The translations under genes and the position numbers were made by a program. DNA of 64,000 bases from a virus. This document shows, in pieces, positions 1-10,074 of the stretch. Positions within the stretch are counted from its first letter, which is position 1; each line of letters starts with the position of its first letter. The notes beneath the pieces were generated by a model. That model made no database searches, had not been told where the DNA came from, and was given only the letters and a program-made list of their open reading frames with translations. The stretch is from positions 62,001-126,000 of the IMG/VR virus record IMGVR_UViG_3300042887_005324; one strand, 5' to 3'.

Positions 1-12
1 TCATACAAGTAA
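1..12 (+). CDS. Possible 3' end of an upstream gene (partial)
   Basis: The first twelve bases read Ser-Tyr-Lys-stop in frame 1, and a strong plus-strand terminator follows 28 bases later. This suggests that a plus-strand gene ends here. The fragment is too short to be sure of the frame; another frame stays open into the hairpin. Confidence 0.25.
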   Translation, partial: SYK

Positions 13-40
13 CCCCTCTAAAAATAGTATTTTTAGACCG

Positions 41-72
41 ACACTCTCAAGAAATTGAGAGTGTTTCTTTTT
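41..72 (+). terminator. Rho-independent terminator
   Basis: A perfect 10-bp stem (ACACTCTCAA / TTGAGAGTGT) with a GAAA loop is followed by TTCTTTTTT on the plus strand. It would end a plus-strand transcript entering from the left. There is no T-run on the minus side, so it does not obviously serve the minus gene ending at 122. Confidence 0.8.
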
Positions 73-121
73 TAAAGAATATTCAATTTATTAATGTAAA
101 TGAGAAAGAGTAATGTAGATT

Positions 122-1519
122 CTATAATTTGAAATCTGTTCCACCTAAAGCACCATAATTCTTATCAAGTTCATCTTGAAGCTTTTTAACATTGTCTTGC
201 ATAGATTGAAAGTAATCTTTGTATCCGTGTTCAGGAGCTTCTTTTTCTTGTGGTTTTTCTTTATCGAGTTCCCACCAGTCAAAATCTGGATCATCGTAGT
301 AACCAAGTGGTGTCCAAGTAATTGTACCTTTATCATCGGTTTTCATCAAACTTGGTTTAGTAATACTTAGTCTATCTTTTTTATTAGATCTTATAAATAC
401 TAAAGCATCTTTAGTGTATTCACCACCTTTATCTGCCCAGAATCCAAGTAAATCGTACATATTATCTTTAATAGTATTCATGTCGGATTCAATTTCTCTA
501 AATGCTCTGTTGAATAGTGATTGATGTTCGTTCCATATCTCTCTTAGGGTAATTCTTTTACCATTTGAACTAGCAATTTTTAATTGATTATGAGCAGAAT
601 CTAACTTATCGCCCCAATATCCACCAAACATAACCTGATCAGATGAAAATTCTCTTGGCATTTGACCATATTCATCTCTACTTATATCATATAGTAGGTA
701 TAAACGAGAACATTTATCTTCTGGTGGTAATTTCTTGAAAATAACAATATAGAGTAGATATCTTGGAAAGTCTTGAATAAGTTCTTTAGTTTGAACTTCT
801 TTTTGCTTACCTGGTAAATTGAATAGTTTTTGCCACCAATTCTTTACTTCTCGAGTTGTTTTCTTAGTTCTATACCAATTATATCCACCATAATAAGATC
901 CTTTAGTGATATATTTTTCAATCCAATCTAAATTCTTTTTAAGTGCCATCATCCAAGGCATATCAGATGAGTATTTTATTGCAGCTTTATATGTTTTAGG
1001 TTTAACAGCCATTATTTCATTATCGTCATAAATAACATCAAATTCAGACTTATCAACAATAACATCATCTTCAAATAGAATATCCCAACCACGAGTCTGA
1101 TCACCCATTGTGTTCAATTTTCTAACATTCTTTTCAACTTCTTTAATTTCTAATTTATTCCAATCTTCTTTTGTAAAAAAGATAACACTGCAATTTCTAT
1201 CAGTTTGATTTTTGTTAATTACAAGAAATTTTAGTCCTTCAACATTAGATCTGTGTCTGATATCAGATACTGCCTCATAAAAGTTATTTAATCCAATAAA
1301 TCCAACAATATAATATCTTAAATAATATTTCTTATCAGATTTATTATATTTAGTATATTCTTTTTCTGATAATATTTTTTTAGTATCAAAATTTGGTAAA
1401 ATCCATTTAGTTTCACATCCTCCAACTTGACCTGGTATATAGGCAGTAATATCTTCTACTTTTTGAATAGTCTCGAGAACTTTATCATTAAAATCTTCAA
1501 ATAGCTTAAGATATTTCAT
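122..1519 (-). CDS. Phage protein of unknown function with capsid-targeting-like N-terminus
   Basis: A 465-residue protein I do not recognise. I chose the ATG at 1519, not the longer frame opening at 1549, for two reasons: it overlaps the upstream stop as TAATG, and it gives the N-terminus MKYLKLFEDF. That opening recurs in this genome and resembles the T4 internal-protein targeting peptide. The body is rich in Trp, Tyr and charged residues, with WYRTKK and WWQKLF around residues 220-240. No signal peptide or membrane segment is seen. It is probably co-expressed with the gene ending at 1519. It ends in TAG. Function is open; a virion-internal or head-associated role is only inferred from the N-terminus. 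Confidence 0.75.
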   Translation of the reverse strand: MKYLKLFEDFNDKVLETIQKVEDITAYIPGQVGGCETKWILPNFDTKKILSEKEYTKYNKSDKKYYLRYYIVGFIGLNNFYEAVSDIRHRSNVEGLKFLVINKNQTDRNCSVIFFTKEDWNKLEIKEVEKNVRKLNTMGDQTRGWDILFEDDVIVDKSEFDVIYDDNEIMAVKPKTYKAAIKYSSDMPWMMALKKNLDWIEKYITKGSYYGGYNWYRTKKTTREVKNWWQKLFNLPGKQKEVQTKELIQDFPRYLLYIVIFKKLPPEDKCSRLYLLYDISRDEYGQMPREFSSDQVMFGGYWGDKLDSAHNQLKIASSNGKRITLREIWNEHQSLFNRAFREIESDMNTIKDNMYDLLGFWADKGGEYTKDALVFIRSNKKDRLSITKPSLMKTDDKGTITWTPLGYYDDPDFDWWELDKEKPQEKEAPEHGYKDYFQSMQDNVKKLQDELDKNYGALGGTDFKL

Positions 1520-2481
1520 TACTTTAATTTGATGTTCAAATATAACCAAAAATCATTAGATGTCACACTTATTTGAACTTTATCTGACCACTTGAATTGA
1601 ATCAAAAAGTTTCTAAAATTAGATTTAACATTCTCAATTTCATTTTCGTCAATTTTACCGTTGTCCCATTTTCCAATTCCATAATAGCCAAATGTTATAA
1701 CATCTTTGTTTATCATTGTAGACTTTTTATTATCAGATGAACCAATTGAAAAACTTTTCATAGATTCCTTGATTTTAGAAATCAAGATTAATTTGTTTAT
1801 ATCAAAATTAACTAAATTCATTTTCATGTTAACAAGTGAAGGCGAAGATAAAGTTAGTAAATAATTTACAACTCCTTTTGTTATCTTAATTTGACCAAAA
1901 GGAATTACTTGAGTATCATTCATTATACCATATTGAAAATCTAATTTAGAAGTTATACCATAATATAATTGACATTCATTTTGTGTATAATCCAAACTTG
2001 ATATGAATTGATCAAAATATTGGTATCTTGACATTACTGACTTAACATCATTTACTGGTAGTTCTATTGTTTTATATAGGAAAATAAAATGATCAGAATA
2101 AGACTTAAAATCTATATTTATATTTTTTTGACCTAAAGCCGTGATTACTTTCAGAAAACATTTGAATAGATTCTTACCACCTAATATTTGATTTGACTCT
2201 AAAAGATTCGCATCTACATAAGCTGTGATATCTGGATCTTCTTCTTTTTCAGTTCTGTTTCTATAATCTTCAATTAACTTTAATATAGTATTTTGAGTTT
2301 CTTTATCCAATAAGTTAATTGCATTTGAAATTCTAATTGTTGGATCAATGTCTTGTGTATAGTTAGAAATGATATTAAGAATGTATTCATCATTTTTAGA
2401 TAAAGATTCAATATACTCACCAATACTGTCAAAACCTTTATAATAAGATTCTTTAATATACTCTTTATACTTTTTAATCAT
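1519..2481 (-). CDS. Phage protein of unknown function with capsid-targeting-like N-terminus
   Basis: A 320-residue protein starting MIKKYKEYIKES, again like the T4 capsid-targeting peptide, with a possible protease cut after IKE. The rest is mixed alpha/beta with no motif I recognise. Its stop overlaps the next start (TAATG), so translation of the two is probably coupled. The AT-rich element TTTTAATATATAAA lies only two bases before the ATG, in a 17-base gap after the LamG gene. Confidence 0.75.
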   Translation of the reverse strand: MIKKYKEYIKESYYKGFDSIGEYIESLSKNDEYILNIISNYTQDIDPTIRISNAINLLDKETQNTILKLIEDYRNRTEKEEDPDITAYVDANLLESNQILGGKNLFKCFLKVITALGQKNINIDFKSYSDHFIFLYKTIELPVNDVKSVMSRYQYFDQFISSLDYTQNECQLYYGITSKLDFQYGIMNDTQVIPFGQIKITKGVVNYLLTLSSPSLVNMKMNLVNFDINKLILISKIKESMKSFSIGSSDNKKSTMINKDVITFGYYGIGKWDNGKIDENEIENVKSNFRNFLIQFKWSDKVQISVTSNDFWLYLNIKLK

Positions 2482-2483
2482 AG

Positions 2484-2497
2484 TTTATATATTAAAA
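2484..2497 (-). promoter_or_regulatory. AT-rich start-proximal element (TTTTAATATATAAA)
   Basis: This copy of the recurrent element is two bases upstream of the ATG at 2481. If it is a -10 box, the transcript would be essentially leaderless; otherwise it acts in translation initiation. Confidence 0.5.
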
Positions 2498-2498
2498 G

Positions 2499-4490
2499 CT
2501 ATAATCCGAATCTATCTTTAGTGGCATTGAAATTCTGTAATACTTCTGTAGAATTCAATACTTTATTATACATTCTAGATAGAGCGATGTTACCAGTTAA
2601 GTAATCATCCCATAAACCTAATACAAAATTTGATGTTTGGTTTTGACCAGTTCTAGTTAGACTAGCTGTGTTATTCTCAACACCATTTATATAAATTCTA
2701 GCAGTTGCTGAGGTATTATTAGAATCACCTTCATAAACACAAGTCACATGATACCAAGTATCTGAGGATAATGAATTAGTTGTTGTAAACGATGACCCTG
2801 AGTCAATTTCCCATCTAATATTATTACCTTGAGCTTGGACATTTATATAATTACTGTTCATTGGATCATTAAAAGCAAACAATCCTTCATAAGCAGAACC
2901 ACTAAATTTAGCAACACACTCAACTGTAAATCCATTACTGAAATTAATAGTATATGTAGAAACAGAATCAGCAGTGTGACTTCCATCAAAAATAATATAT
3001 CCACCATCATTAGGACTATATGATAAACTATTCATTGTTAAATTTCTTGAATTTCCAGAAATATCAAACCAAGTTGTGCCAGTGCCAGGATATGATTGAG
3101 GTAATCCAGCATCAACATAAAATTGTAAACTTTCTGTTACATAAGGAGGTGCAAAAGAAGGTAAACTACTTGTCCAACCAATATTAGAAGCAGTTACACT
3201 ATGTAATAAACCACTCACATCCACACTTGGTGTTGTTTGTTGGGAGTGTATTAAAAATTTAGTATTAGAATATGTTGCACTTAACTGAACTTCTGGAACA
3301 CTAAAAGTTCCAGTATATAAACCAGTTCCATTTATAAATCTAACATTACTAATAATACCATTAAAATAGTAATCACTATATGATGTATAATATCTACCAA
3401 CAACTAAACTGCTAATAGTATAATCTGTAGTATCAGCAACTTTATTAACTAAATTACCATTAATAAAGTAACTTGAAGTACCACCAGTTCTTGATATAGC
3501 AACATGATACCATTCATCATTACTAGCAGTATATGTTGATAGTCCGGTTCCTGCTGAAGAAAATTCAATTAAAGGTTCTGATGTATTTGCCGATTGAAGG
3601 TTTATAGATATATTATTGTTACCAACTTGTCTTTGGGAAACAATCCCGGTATAAGGATTACTTGCTGTTGATGCCTTAAAGAAAGCTTCTACTGTAAAAT
3701 CATTCGTGCCTAAAACATAATCATTTGATGTGCTTATTAAATAAGAATCAGTATCATTAAATGTCATACTACCAAAAACATATCCATGTACAACTTTATT
3801 AGAATTAAAATTAGACAATATTCTACTCACACTAAATGCTTTGTCACTAACTCTAACTTTAGAAATTTTACCATCAAAATAAGTATTATAAAAATGACCA
3901 ATTTTTAAAGTTGATGTATCAGAAACACTATGTGTTCCAGGAGTATCTGTTTCCTTTAACTCACCATTAAGATATAGTTTTCTATTAGTTCCATCAAAAG
4001 TAGCAACACCGTAATACCAGTTACCAACTATCATTGAAGATGTTCCTGACAAACTAAATGTAATATCATTATTCCACCAATAATTAGTAAGTCCATTAGC
4101 AGATAGTCTAAGAACATTTGACATATTATCATTACTAATTGTTCCCCATCCAATAATAGCACCTTGTTCTAGAACATCATATGAATTTGAGTTAAACCAA
4201 GCCTCAATTGTGTATTGTGAATTTCCAGCTGGAATACCCTCTGATTGTGTGAATGAAATATAAGAACTTGAACCATCAAAAGATAATGATGTACTAGGTA
4301 TTGAACCAGTAACAGATGAAACATTATTCAATATACCATTATTTTTTCTTATACTTAAATCCGACCAAGTTACTCCTGTGCCTGGATAACTCAATATATT
4401 ATTGGAGTCAAGTGATAAAACCAAACTTGGTGTCGCACTTCCTTGAAATAATCCTTTAGGTCCTAAAAATGTTGAAGCTCTTGATATCAT
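2499..4490 (-). CDS. Adhesin/tail fibre protein with three LamG-like domains
   Basis: A 663-residue protein with three concanavalin A/LamG-type jelly-roll domains, at about residues 25-225, 255-405 and 450-655. Each has the hallmark strand set: FTVE(A/C), then WYH(V/A), then IYINGV or a similar Asn-Gly turn, then a final strand giving the extent of the inserted sequence. Such domains usually bind glycans, so a receptor-binding or fibre-decorating role is likely. The middle domain is clearly related to the first domain of the protein at 13099-14424. It lies 16 bases downstream of the giant cysteine-rich fibre and is probably part of the same adhesion device. It ends in TAG. Confidence 0.85.
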   Translation of the reverse strand: MISRASTFLGPKGLFQGSATPSLVLSLDSNNILSYPGTGVTWSDLSIRKNNGILNNVSSVTGSIPSTSLSFDGSSSYISFTQSEGIPAGNSQYTIEAWFNSNSYDVLEQGAIIGWGTISNDNMSNVLRLSANGLTNYWWNNDITFSLSGTSSMIVGNWYYGVATFDGTNRKLYLNGELKETDTPGTHSVSDTSTLKIGHFYNTYFDGKISKVRVSDKAFSVSRILSNFNSNKVVHGYVFGSMTFNDTDSYLISTSNDYVLGTNDFTVEAFFKASTASNPYTGIVSQRQVGNNNISINLQSANTSEPLIEFSSAGTGLSTYTASNDEWYHVAISRTGGTSSYFINGNLVNKVADTTDYTISSLVVGRYYTSYSDYYFNGIISNVRFINGTGLYTGTFSVPEVQLSATYSNTKFLIHSQQTTPSVDVSGLLHSVTASNIGWTSSLPSFAPPYVTESLQFYVDAGLPQSYPGTGTTWFDISGNSRNLTMNSLSYSPNDGGYIIFDGSHTADSVSTYTINFSNGFTVECVAKFSGSAYEGLFAFNDPMNSNYINVQAQGNNIRWEIDSGSSFTTTNSLSSDTWYHVTCVYEGDSNNTSATARIYINGVENNTASLTRTGQNQTSNFVLGLWDDYLTGNIALSRMYNKVLNSTEVLQNFNATKDRFGL

Positions 4491-4506
4491 TATCTATTTT
4501 ATTTAT

Positions 4507-4830
4507 TTATGATGCGAATGTTCCCATTTGTCCTAATACTTGAGCAACTGTTCCAGAACTATTAATAATAAACATAAGTCCAATTATATCTACTTGATCT
4601 GCATTACCAGTTGGTGCTTCACCATTCGCCCATTTAATTGTATGAGATGTAGTATTGATTGTAAGACCCGTAATCATATATGCACTACCACCTTGATTTA
4701 GTATAAGTGTGTAAGTAACAGTTGTATTAGGGATCAAAGGTACACTTGTGAAGTCAACATCAAAGTCTGTTGTTAAAGAACCAATATATTTTACTGCACC
4801 ATCTGTGAAACTAATTGATACTGGAGTTGA
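4507..4830 (-). other. C-terminal fibre domain shared between two fibre proteins
   Basis: The last ~108 residues of the giant fibre (FRQTVEVSD to MGTFAS) align by eye with the last ~115 residues of the protein at 14458-16143. Shared positions include (I/V)KW, then P(T/S)G, then QVD(I/V)(I/V)G and the Val-Ala-Gln-Val end. This may be a trimerisation or capping domain. Confidence 0.65.
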
Positions 4831-7800
4831 AGTGATTGTACTTGTTGTATCAGAAACTTCGACTGTTTGTCTAAAGTTAGTTGTGCCGTTCATAAATATA
4901 GTATTATTAAAATTACAGACTGACAAACCAGTACCACCTATTATTACAGAGTTACTTGTACAACAAAGTGTGTTACAACATCCACCTATAATAGCTGAGT
5001 TGTAAACATTACCACTTTCGCTACCTATCATGTTACAATATCCACCAAGTATTGATGAGTTTTTAAGGTTTCCGACGTAAGTATACATACTATTACATCT
5101 ACCACCAATAACTGATGAATAACAATCTCCATAAGTACAATTCTGTTTTCCCGATAGTATTGATGAGTAACAAGAACCATAGGTTCCATTACTAGATCCT
5201 CCTAGAATTACAGAATAATCAGAATCTTGTAATTTGTTACAACAACCTGATAGTATACCTGAGTAACAAGACGAATTTACTCGAGCACAAGCTCCAGTAA
5301 TAACAGCTGAATAACGACTATTACTACACACACAGTTATAACAACCAGCAATAACAGCTGAATAACAACTACTATTACAAATTGAGTTATAACAACCTCC
5401 AAGAATAGCTGAATGCTGTGAGTTATTTCTGATAACATTAGAACATCCACCAATTATACTTGATTGATCTGAACTACAAATGCAGTTATCGACTCCACCA
5501 ACTATTGACGATTCATAGGAGTAGTTACAGACTCGATTGCTTCTTCCACCAGTTACTGAGGATTGTATTGAATAATTTGAAACTGTGTTTCTACAACCAG
5601 CTCCGATAAAGGATCTTATAGAGGCGATATTTATGCAGTTATAGTAACCACCAGCAATGACTGAATTACAAGTTGGGTCTGGAGAACCTTCAGTTCCAAT
5701 AGAGTTACAGAAACCACTAACCACAGCAGACAGTCTTGAATCACCCTGTATGGCATTTTGACAACCACCCACAATAGATGACATTCTAGCATCTTGTTGT
5801 ACCGTGTTTTGACAACCGCCTAAAATTGTCGAAGAATGAGCGTACCCACAAATTCTGTTACTGCGACCACCTAGTATACCTGAATAATAGTTACAATCAC
5901 CACCTAAATTAAAAATACAGTTGTTTTGTCCGGCGATAATAGCTCCTGCATAACCTCTACACATATCATTGTTATCACCACCACTAATTATTGATTTGCT
6001 TGATCTACAAAGTGTGTTATTTCTACCACCCGTTACGGATGAATGGTCACTGTTATCATCTATTACATTTTGTTGACCGCCAAGTATTGTTGAATTACCT
6101 GATCCGTTATAGATGCCATTCGAGTAACCACCAAGTATTGTTGAATAAGATGAGTTACTACAAATGTCGTTACATCTTCCACCAATAATTGATGAGAACC
6201 CAGAGTTGTCACATATTTTATTTATATTCCCACTTATTACTGAACTACCAACAGAACCATCTACTCTATTAAGAGTACCTCCAATAATACTTGCTCCAGC
6301 CGAAGCGGTAACACCATTATAAGAACCACCAATTACAGAACCATTACTTGAGTTATAAATATAGTTACTTGTACCAGTCATTGACTCAGTTGCACCGTTG
6401 ATTATACCCCCAAAATTTGGTTGTAAACTAACTAATGTTCTATAGTTAATGTTACCAAGGCCATCTTTTGTAAGAATCTTATCATCTGAAGGTGAGTTAG
6501 AAACTGAACAAACTCTCAACTTAGGTACAGCGACCATACTATTCACGCCATCTAATGTCATATTGACTCCACCAATTATAGCTGAGTTATATGAGTTATT
6601 TATAGTGTTATTTCTACCACCAATAATAGATGAACGATAACTATAATTTTGAATATTATTTGAACATCCACTCAAGATACCTGATTCGAAAACACACGAG
6701 TTGATAATATTTTGATAACCACCTACAATTGCATCATTCGAAGCTGCTGTACAAATTGTATTACAGTAACCACCAGAAATCACTGAATAGTCAGATCCAC
6801 TACATATTATATTACAATATCCGCCAGAAATTAATGAATAATCAGAACTACAAATTGTATTACATTTACCAGCCACAACACCACTACTGATTGAAGAGTC
6901 ATGAATACAGTTAAAATGACCACCAGCTATGATTGATCTATCACTTTGTCCACAAATTTGGTTTTCGTGTCCACCAAGTATAGCAGTTCTTTGTGATGAA
7001 TTAAGAATAGTATGATTTGATCCACCAACTATTACAGAGTTGTATGATTGACACAACTGTGAATTGCAATTCGATATTATCGAACTTCTACATGCTCCAT
7101 CAATTTTATTATTCTCACCACCAATTATATTCGAATTATTCGAACTAGTTGCGATAATATTAGCGCATCCTGCTAAAATTGCAGAACGATAAGTATTATT
7201 TAGAATTGAATTACATACTCCGGATATAATACTAGAATCAGTAATTTGATTAGATATTATATTACAATATCCATTGTCAATCGAAACACGATATGAATTA
7301 TTAATAATACCGTACCTACCACCCATAACAATTGATATACCAGAGTTACAAATTTTTGATCCTTCACCACCAATTATTGAAGAGTAATCACTATTAGAAC
7401 AAATGATGTTGTAACATCCACCTAAAATTGAAGATCCTTCTGATCCTCCACAAATATTATTAATATATCCTCCAATAATAGCTGACTGATGTGAGTTATT
7501 ACAAATGAAGTTATTCTCACCTCCTATAATTGTTGCATTATCTGAAGTAGTAATATTACTATTTTGACCACCTACAATTGCTGCATTAGATGAAGTAGCA
7601 ATAGTATTATTTTCACCGGATATTTCGCCACTACCAATAGTAGAAGCTTGTCTAAAAGTTATATTACCATTTGCATCAGCTACCAAGACTTTTGTATTAT
7701 TATTACACTCATCTAAGTTATTAATCTTCAAATAAGGAACCAATACAGTATTACTTTGTGTAGCTAATGTTAAGTTTGAACCACCCAATATAACTGAGTT

Positions 7801-9393
7801 TTCAGAGTTAACAATACTATTTGTAAGACCTCCTATAATTGAGTTACCCCCAAGTTTAACGGTATAAATATCACCAAATTCATCACTAGCAGTAAGACCG
7901 CTTGTTATAATTAAATTTGATTCACCACCAATAATTGATGATTTAGTTGAATAACAATCTATTCTATTACAACACCCACCTAAAATACCAGAATTATTAG
8001 AGTAGCAATTTAAAGTATTATAACCACCTCCTAAAATAACACCATAGCCATTATCATTATTACCACCAATACATATTGTATTACAACAACCACCAATTAT
8101 AGCAGAGTATTGTGTTTCACAAATCAAACCACGAGAACCCCCAACTATAACAGAATAATCAGATTCTCCATAAATTTTGTTAACTTGACCACCAATAATT
8201 ACCGAGTGATCTGAAGAACAAATTATGTTATCACATCCAGCTATAATCGAGTTAACTCCAGAACCATAATCTCCAATAACTTTATTACAAGCTCCACCAA
8301 TAATTGATGAGTTACAAGAATTGGATACTATTTGATTATAATATCCACCAATAATAGATGAGTTATTTGAACCAGTCCCACCATAATAACCACCACCAGC
8401 GGTAGAACCAAAAATTTGGTTACAAACTCCACCAATAATTGATGAGTTACAAGATGCTAAATATATAACACTTCTATAACCACCTATTATAGATGAATAA
8501 GAACTTTGACAAACAATTGTGTTACAACATCCACCCAAGATAGATGAATTGCAACTTTGACAAACAATTTTGTTACGAGAACCACCCAAGATAGATGACT
8601 CCCTTGATTCATCACAAATACTATTGCAACATCCACCAATAACTGATGAATTACAAGAACCAAAACAGTAACCATTAGATTCGGTAATTCCATATTTGCC
8701 ACAAATACTATTACAACATCCACCCATTATAGATGATTCACAAGAGTATCCACAAATTACATTATATTGCCCACCAACTATTGAAGAGTTTTTTGAATTA
8801 TCACACACACAGTTATAATAACCACCTATTACAGAAGAACAACTTGATGAATCGTTCATACGGTTACCATAACCCCCAACTATAGATGAATCATTTGTAC
8901 CAGTACAAATTTCATTACATCTACCACCTATTACAGAAGAACCGCAACTATCTTCCATGCAGTTACGACATCCACCCAATATAGATGACCGACAACTATA
9001 GTCATTAATACAGTTTTCATATCCACCTATGATTGAAGATGAGTTAGATTCATAACAGATTTTATTAAGAGTACCTCCAATAATTGATGAATTAAATAAA
9101 CCCTCACCACCACCATCTAAGGAGTTTGTAAGACCACCTAAAATAACACCATTATCAGTGTTGTTTTTGGTGTGACCATTTCCTACAATAAGATTTTTGT
9201 CGGCGTCAAATGTGAAATTTTGTGATCCAGTTGCTGGATTACCAAGACCACCTCCAATTGAAACAAAATCTTCATTTAAAGTACCACCACCCGAAAGTGA
9301 AATTTCTTCAAGATATTGAAAGTTTCCATCCATTTCAGCGATGGTTAGTCTTCTACCGATTTGACCTCTTAATACTAACGAGTAAGTTGACAT
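4507..9393 (-). CDS. Giant cysteine-rich beta-solenoid fibre protein
   Basis: A 1628-residue fibre. Residues 1-35 (MSTYSLVLRG..., then LTIAEMDGNFQYLEE) are a common phage fibre N-terminus. About 74 repeats of 16-24 residues follow, pattern xSSIIGGxxNxIC, in three blocks of about 25, 21 and 28. Blocks one and two end in a non-repeat connector (VPYLKI... and VPKLRV..., then GNI), at about residues 530-600 and 935-1010. The final ~110 residues form a distinct domain shared with the protein at 14458-16143. The repeat resembles the YadA-head/hemagglutinin beta-roll motif, so a trimeric solenoid is likely. I count about 100 cysteines, mostly right after GG or before the next Ser run, so they would stack along the coil. 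No signal peptide is seen. Reverse-strand frames here are repeat shadows. Confidence 0.9.
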   Translation of the reverse strand: MSTYSLVLRGQIGRRLTIAEMDGNFQYLEEISLSGGGTLNEDFVSIGGGLGNPATGSQNFTFDADKNLIVGNGHTKNNTDNGVILGGLTNSLDGGGEGLFNSSIIGGTLNKICYESNSSSIIGGYENCINDYSCRSSILGGCRNCMEDSCGSSVIGGRCNEICTGTNDSSIVGGYGNRMNDSSSCSSVIGGYYNCVCDNSKNSSIVGGQYNVICGYSCESSIMGGCCNSICGKYGITESNGYCFGSCNSSVIGGCCNSICDESRESSILGGSRNKIVCQSCNSSILGGCCNTIVCQSSYSSIIGGYRSVIYLASCNSSIIGGVCNQIFGSTAGGGYYGGTGSNNSSIIGGYYNQIVSNSCNSSIIGGACNKVIGDYGSGVNSIIAGCDNIICSSDHSVIIGGQVNKIYGESDYSVIVGGSRGLICETQYSAIIGGCCNTICIGGNNDNGYGVILGGGYNTLNCYSNNSGILGGCCNRIDCYSTKSSIIGGESNLIITSGLTASDEFGDIYTVKLGGNSIIGGLTNSIVNSENSVILGGSNLTLATQSNTVLVPYLKINNLDECNNNTKVLVADANGNITFRQASTIGSGEISGENNTIATSSNAAIVGGQNSNITTSDNATIIGGENNFICNNSHQSAIIGGYINNICGGSEGSSILGGCYNIICSNSDYSSIIGGEGSKICNSGISIVMGGRYGIINNSYRVSIDNGYCNIISNQITDSSIISGVCNSILNNTYRSAILAGCANIIATSSNNSNIIGGENNKIDGACRSSIISNCNSQLCQSYNSVIVGGSNHTILNSSQRTAILGGHENQICGQSDRSIIAGGHFNCIHDSSISSGVVAGKCNTICSSDYSLISGGYCNIICSGSDYSVISGGYCNTICTAASNDAIVGGYQNIINSCVFESGILSGCSNNIQNYSYRSSIIGGRNNTINNSYNSAIIGGVNMTLDGVNSMVAVPKLRVCSVSNSPSDDKILTKDGLGNINYRTLVSLQPNFGGIINGATESMTGTSNYIYNSSNGSVIGGSYNGVTASAGASIIGGTLNRVDGSVGSSVISGNINKICDNSGFSSIIGGRCNDICSNSSYSTILGGYSNGIYNGSGNSTILGGQQNVIDDNSDHSSVTGGRNNTLCRSSKSIISGGDNNDMCRGYAGAIIAGQNNCIFNLGGDCNYYSGILGGRSNRICGYAHSSTILGGCQNTVQQDARMSSIVGGCQNAIQGDSRLSAVVSGFCNSIGTEGSPDPTCNSVIAGGYYNCINIASIRSFIGAGCRNTVSNYSIQSSVTGGRSNRVCNYSYESSIVGGVDNCICSSDQSSIIGGCSNVIRNNSQHSAILGGCYNSICNSSCYSAVIAGCYNCVCSNSRYSAVITGACARVNSSCYSGILSGCCNKLQDSDYSVILGGSSNGTYGSCYSSILSGKQNCTYGDCYSSVIGGRCNSMYTYVGNLKNSSILGGYCNMIGSESGNVYNSAIIGGCCNTLCCTSNSVIIGGTGLSVCNFNNTIFMNGTTNFRQTVEVSDTTSTITSTPVSISFTDGAVKYIGSLTTDFDVDFTSVPLIPNTTVTYTLILNQGGSAYMITGLTINTTSHTIKWANGEAPTGNADQVDIIGLMFIINSSGTVAQVLGQMGTFAS
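4900..9130 (-). repeat. About 74 in-frame 48-72 bp repeats encoding xSSIIGGxxNxIC
   Basis: Tandem degenerate coding repeats, separated into three arrays by two unique connectors near 7620-7800 and 6370-6570. Units vary in length and codons, so this is an old protein repeat rather than a recent DNA expansion. It could still support unequal recombination that changes fibre length. Confidence 0.85.
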
Positions 9394-9424
9394 AATTCTA
9401 TTATTATTTTATTAGTTTATTGGA

Positions 9425-9437
9425 TTATATATTAAAA
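9425..9437 (-). promoter_or_regulatory. AT-rich element (TTTTAATATATAA) upstream of the giant fibre
   Basis: It lies 31 bases before the ATG at 9393 in a 94-base divergent gap. The longer leader here fits a true late-type promoter better than the copies that abut the ATG. Confidence 0.5.
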
Positions 9438-9487
9438 AAAGAAAACTAAAAAAGTCAAACAATAAATTTTTTTTTCATATAAGCTCT

Positions 9488-10069
9488 ATGAATATTGTAA
9501 AACATGAATTTAAAATCTCTAAAGGTGACAGAGAAAAAATCAAAGACCAAAAATCAATGACTATTTGGATGTCTGGTCTATCTGGTTCAGGAAAATCAAC
9601 TATTGCAAACAATGTTGAGTTTTCACTCAACTCATTAGGATATCATACCTATATTTTAGACGGTGACAATACTAGACTTGGATTGAATAAAAACCTAGGA
9701 TTCTCTGAAGAAGATAGAATTGAGAATATTCGTAGAGTATCAGAAGTATGTAAATTGATGAACGATGCTGGTATAATTGTAATTTGTTCATTTATATCAC
9801 CTTTTCAGAAAAATAGAACTCAGGCTCAAGAAATAATCGGAGATAACTTCTTTGAAGTATTTGTTGATGCTGATTTATCAACTTGTGAAGAGCGAGATCC
9901 AAAAGGTCTTTATAAAAAAGCAAGAGCTGGTGAAATTAAAGACTTCACTGGGATATCATCACCATTTGAAGCACCGGAGAATTGTTTAGTATTAAAAAAC
10001 AATACACTCGAAGATTTAGAGAATAATACTAAAACTCTTGTAGAACTAGTAGTAAAAAATCAAAAATAA
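9488..10069 (+). CDS. cysC: Adenylylsulfate (APS) kinase
   Basis: A 193-residue protein close to full length for CysC, which phosphorylates APS to the sulfuryl donor PAPS using ATP. Visible features: P-loop GLSGSGKST near residues 30-38; [17 protein letters not shown] for the APS-binding segment; SFISPF with the conserved serine; [21 protein letters not shown]; and [13 protein letters not shown] near the C-terminus. The start ATG follows a poly-T/AT-rich leader with no Shine-Dalgarno site. It leads a tight three-gene plus-strand operon, five bases before the next gene. The nearby sulfotransferase would use its PAPS. Confidence 0.93.
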   Translation: MNIVKHEFKISKGDREKIKDQKSMTIWMSGLSGSGKSTIANNVEFSLNSLGYHTYILDGDNTRLGLNKNLGFSEEDRIENIRRVSEVCKLMNDAGIIVICSFISPFQKNRTQAQEIIGDNFFEVFVDADLSTCEERDPKGLYKKARAGEIKDFTGISSPFEAPENCLVLKNNTLEDLENNTKTLVELVVKNQK

Positions 10070-10074
10070 AATAT

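Noticed and set aside
4748-8723. ORFs in other frames and on the opposite strand of the giant repeat fibre
   Set aside because: Repeats keep other frames open; the protein in the main frame explains the sequence and no start element precedes them.
4900-9130. CRISPR-like array, because of many short similar units
   Set aside because: Units are coding, vary in length, and have no constant repeat with unique spacers; no cas genes.
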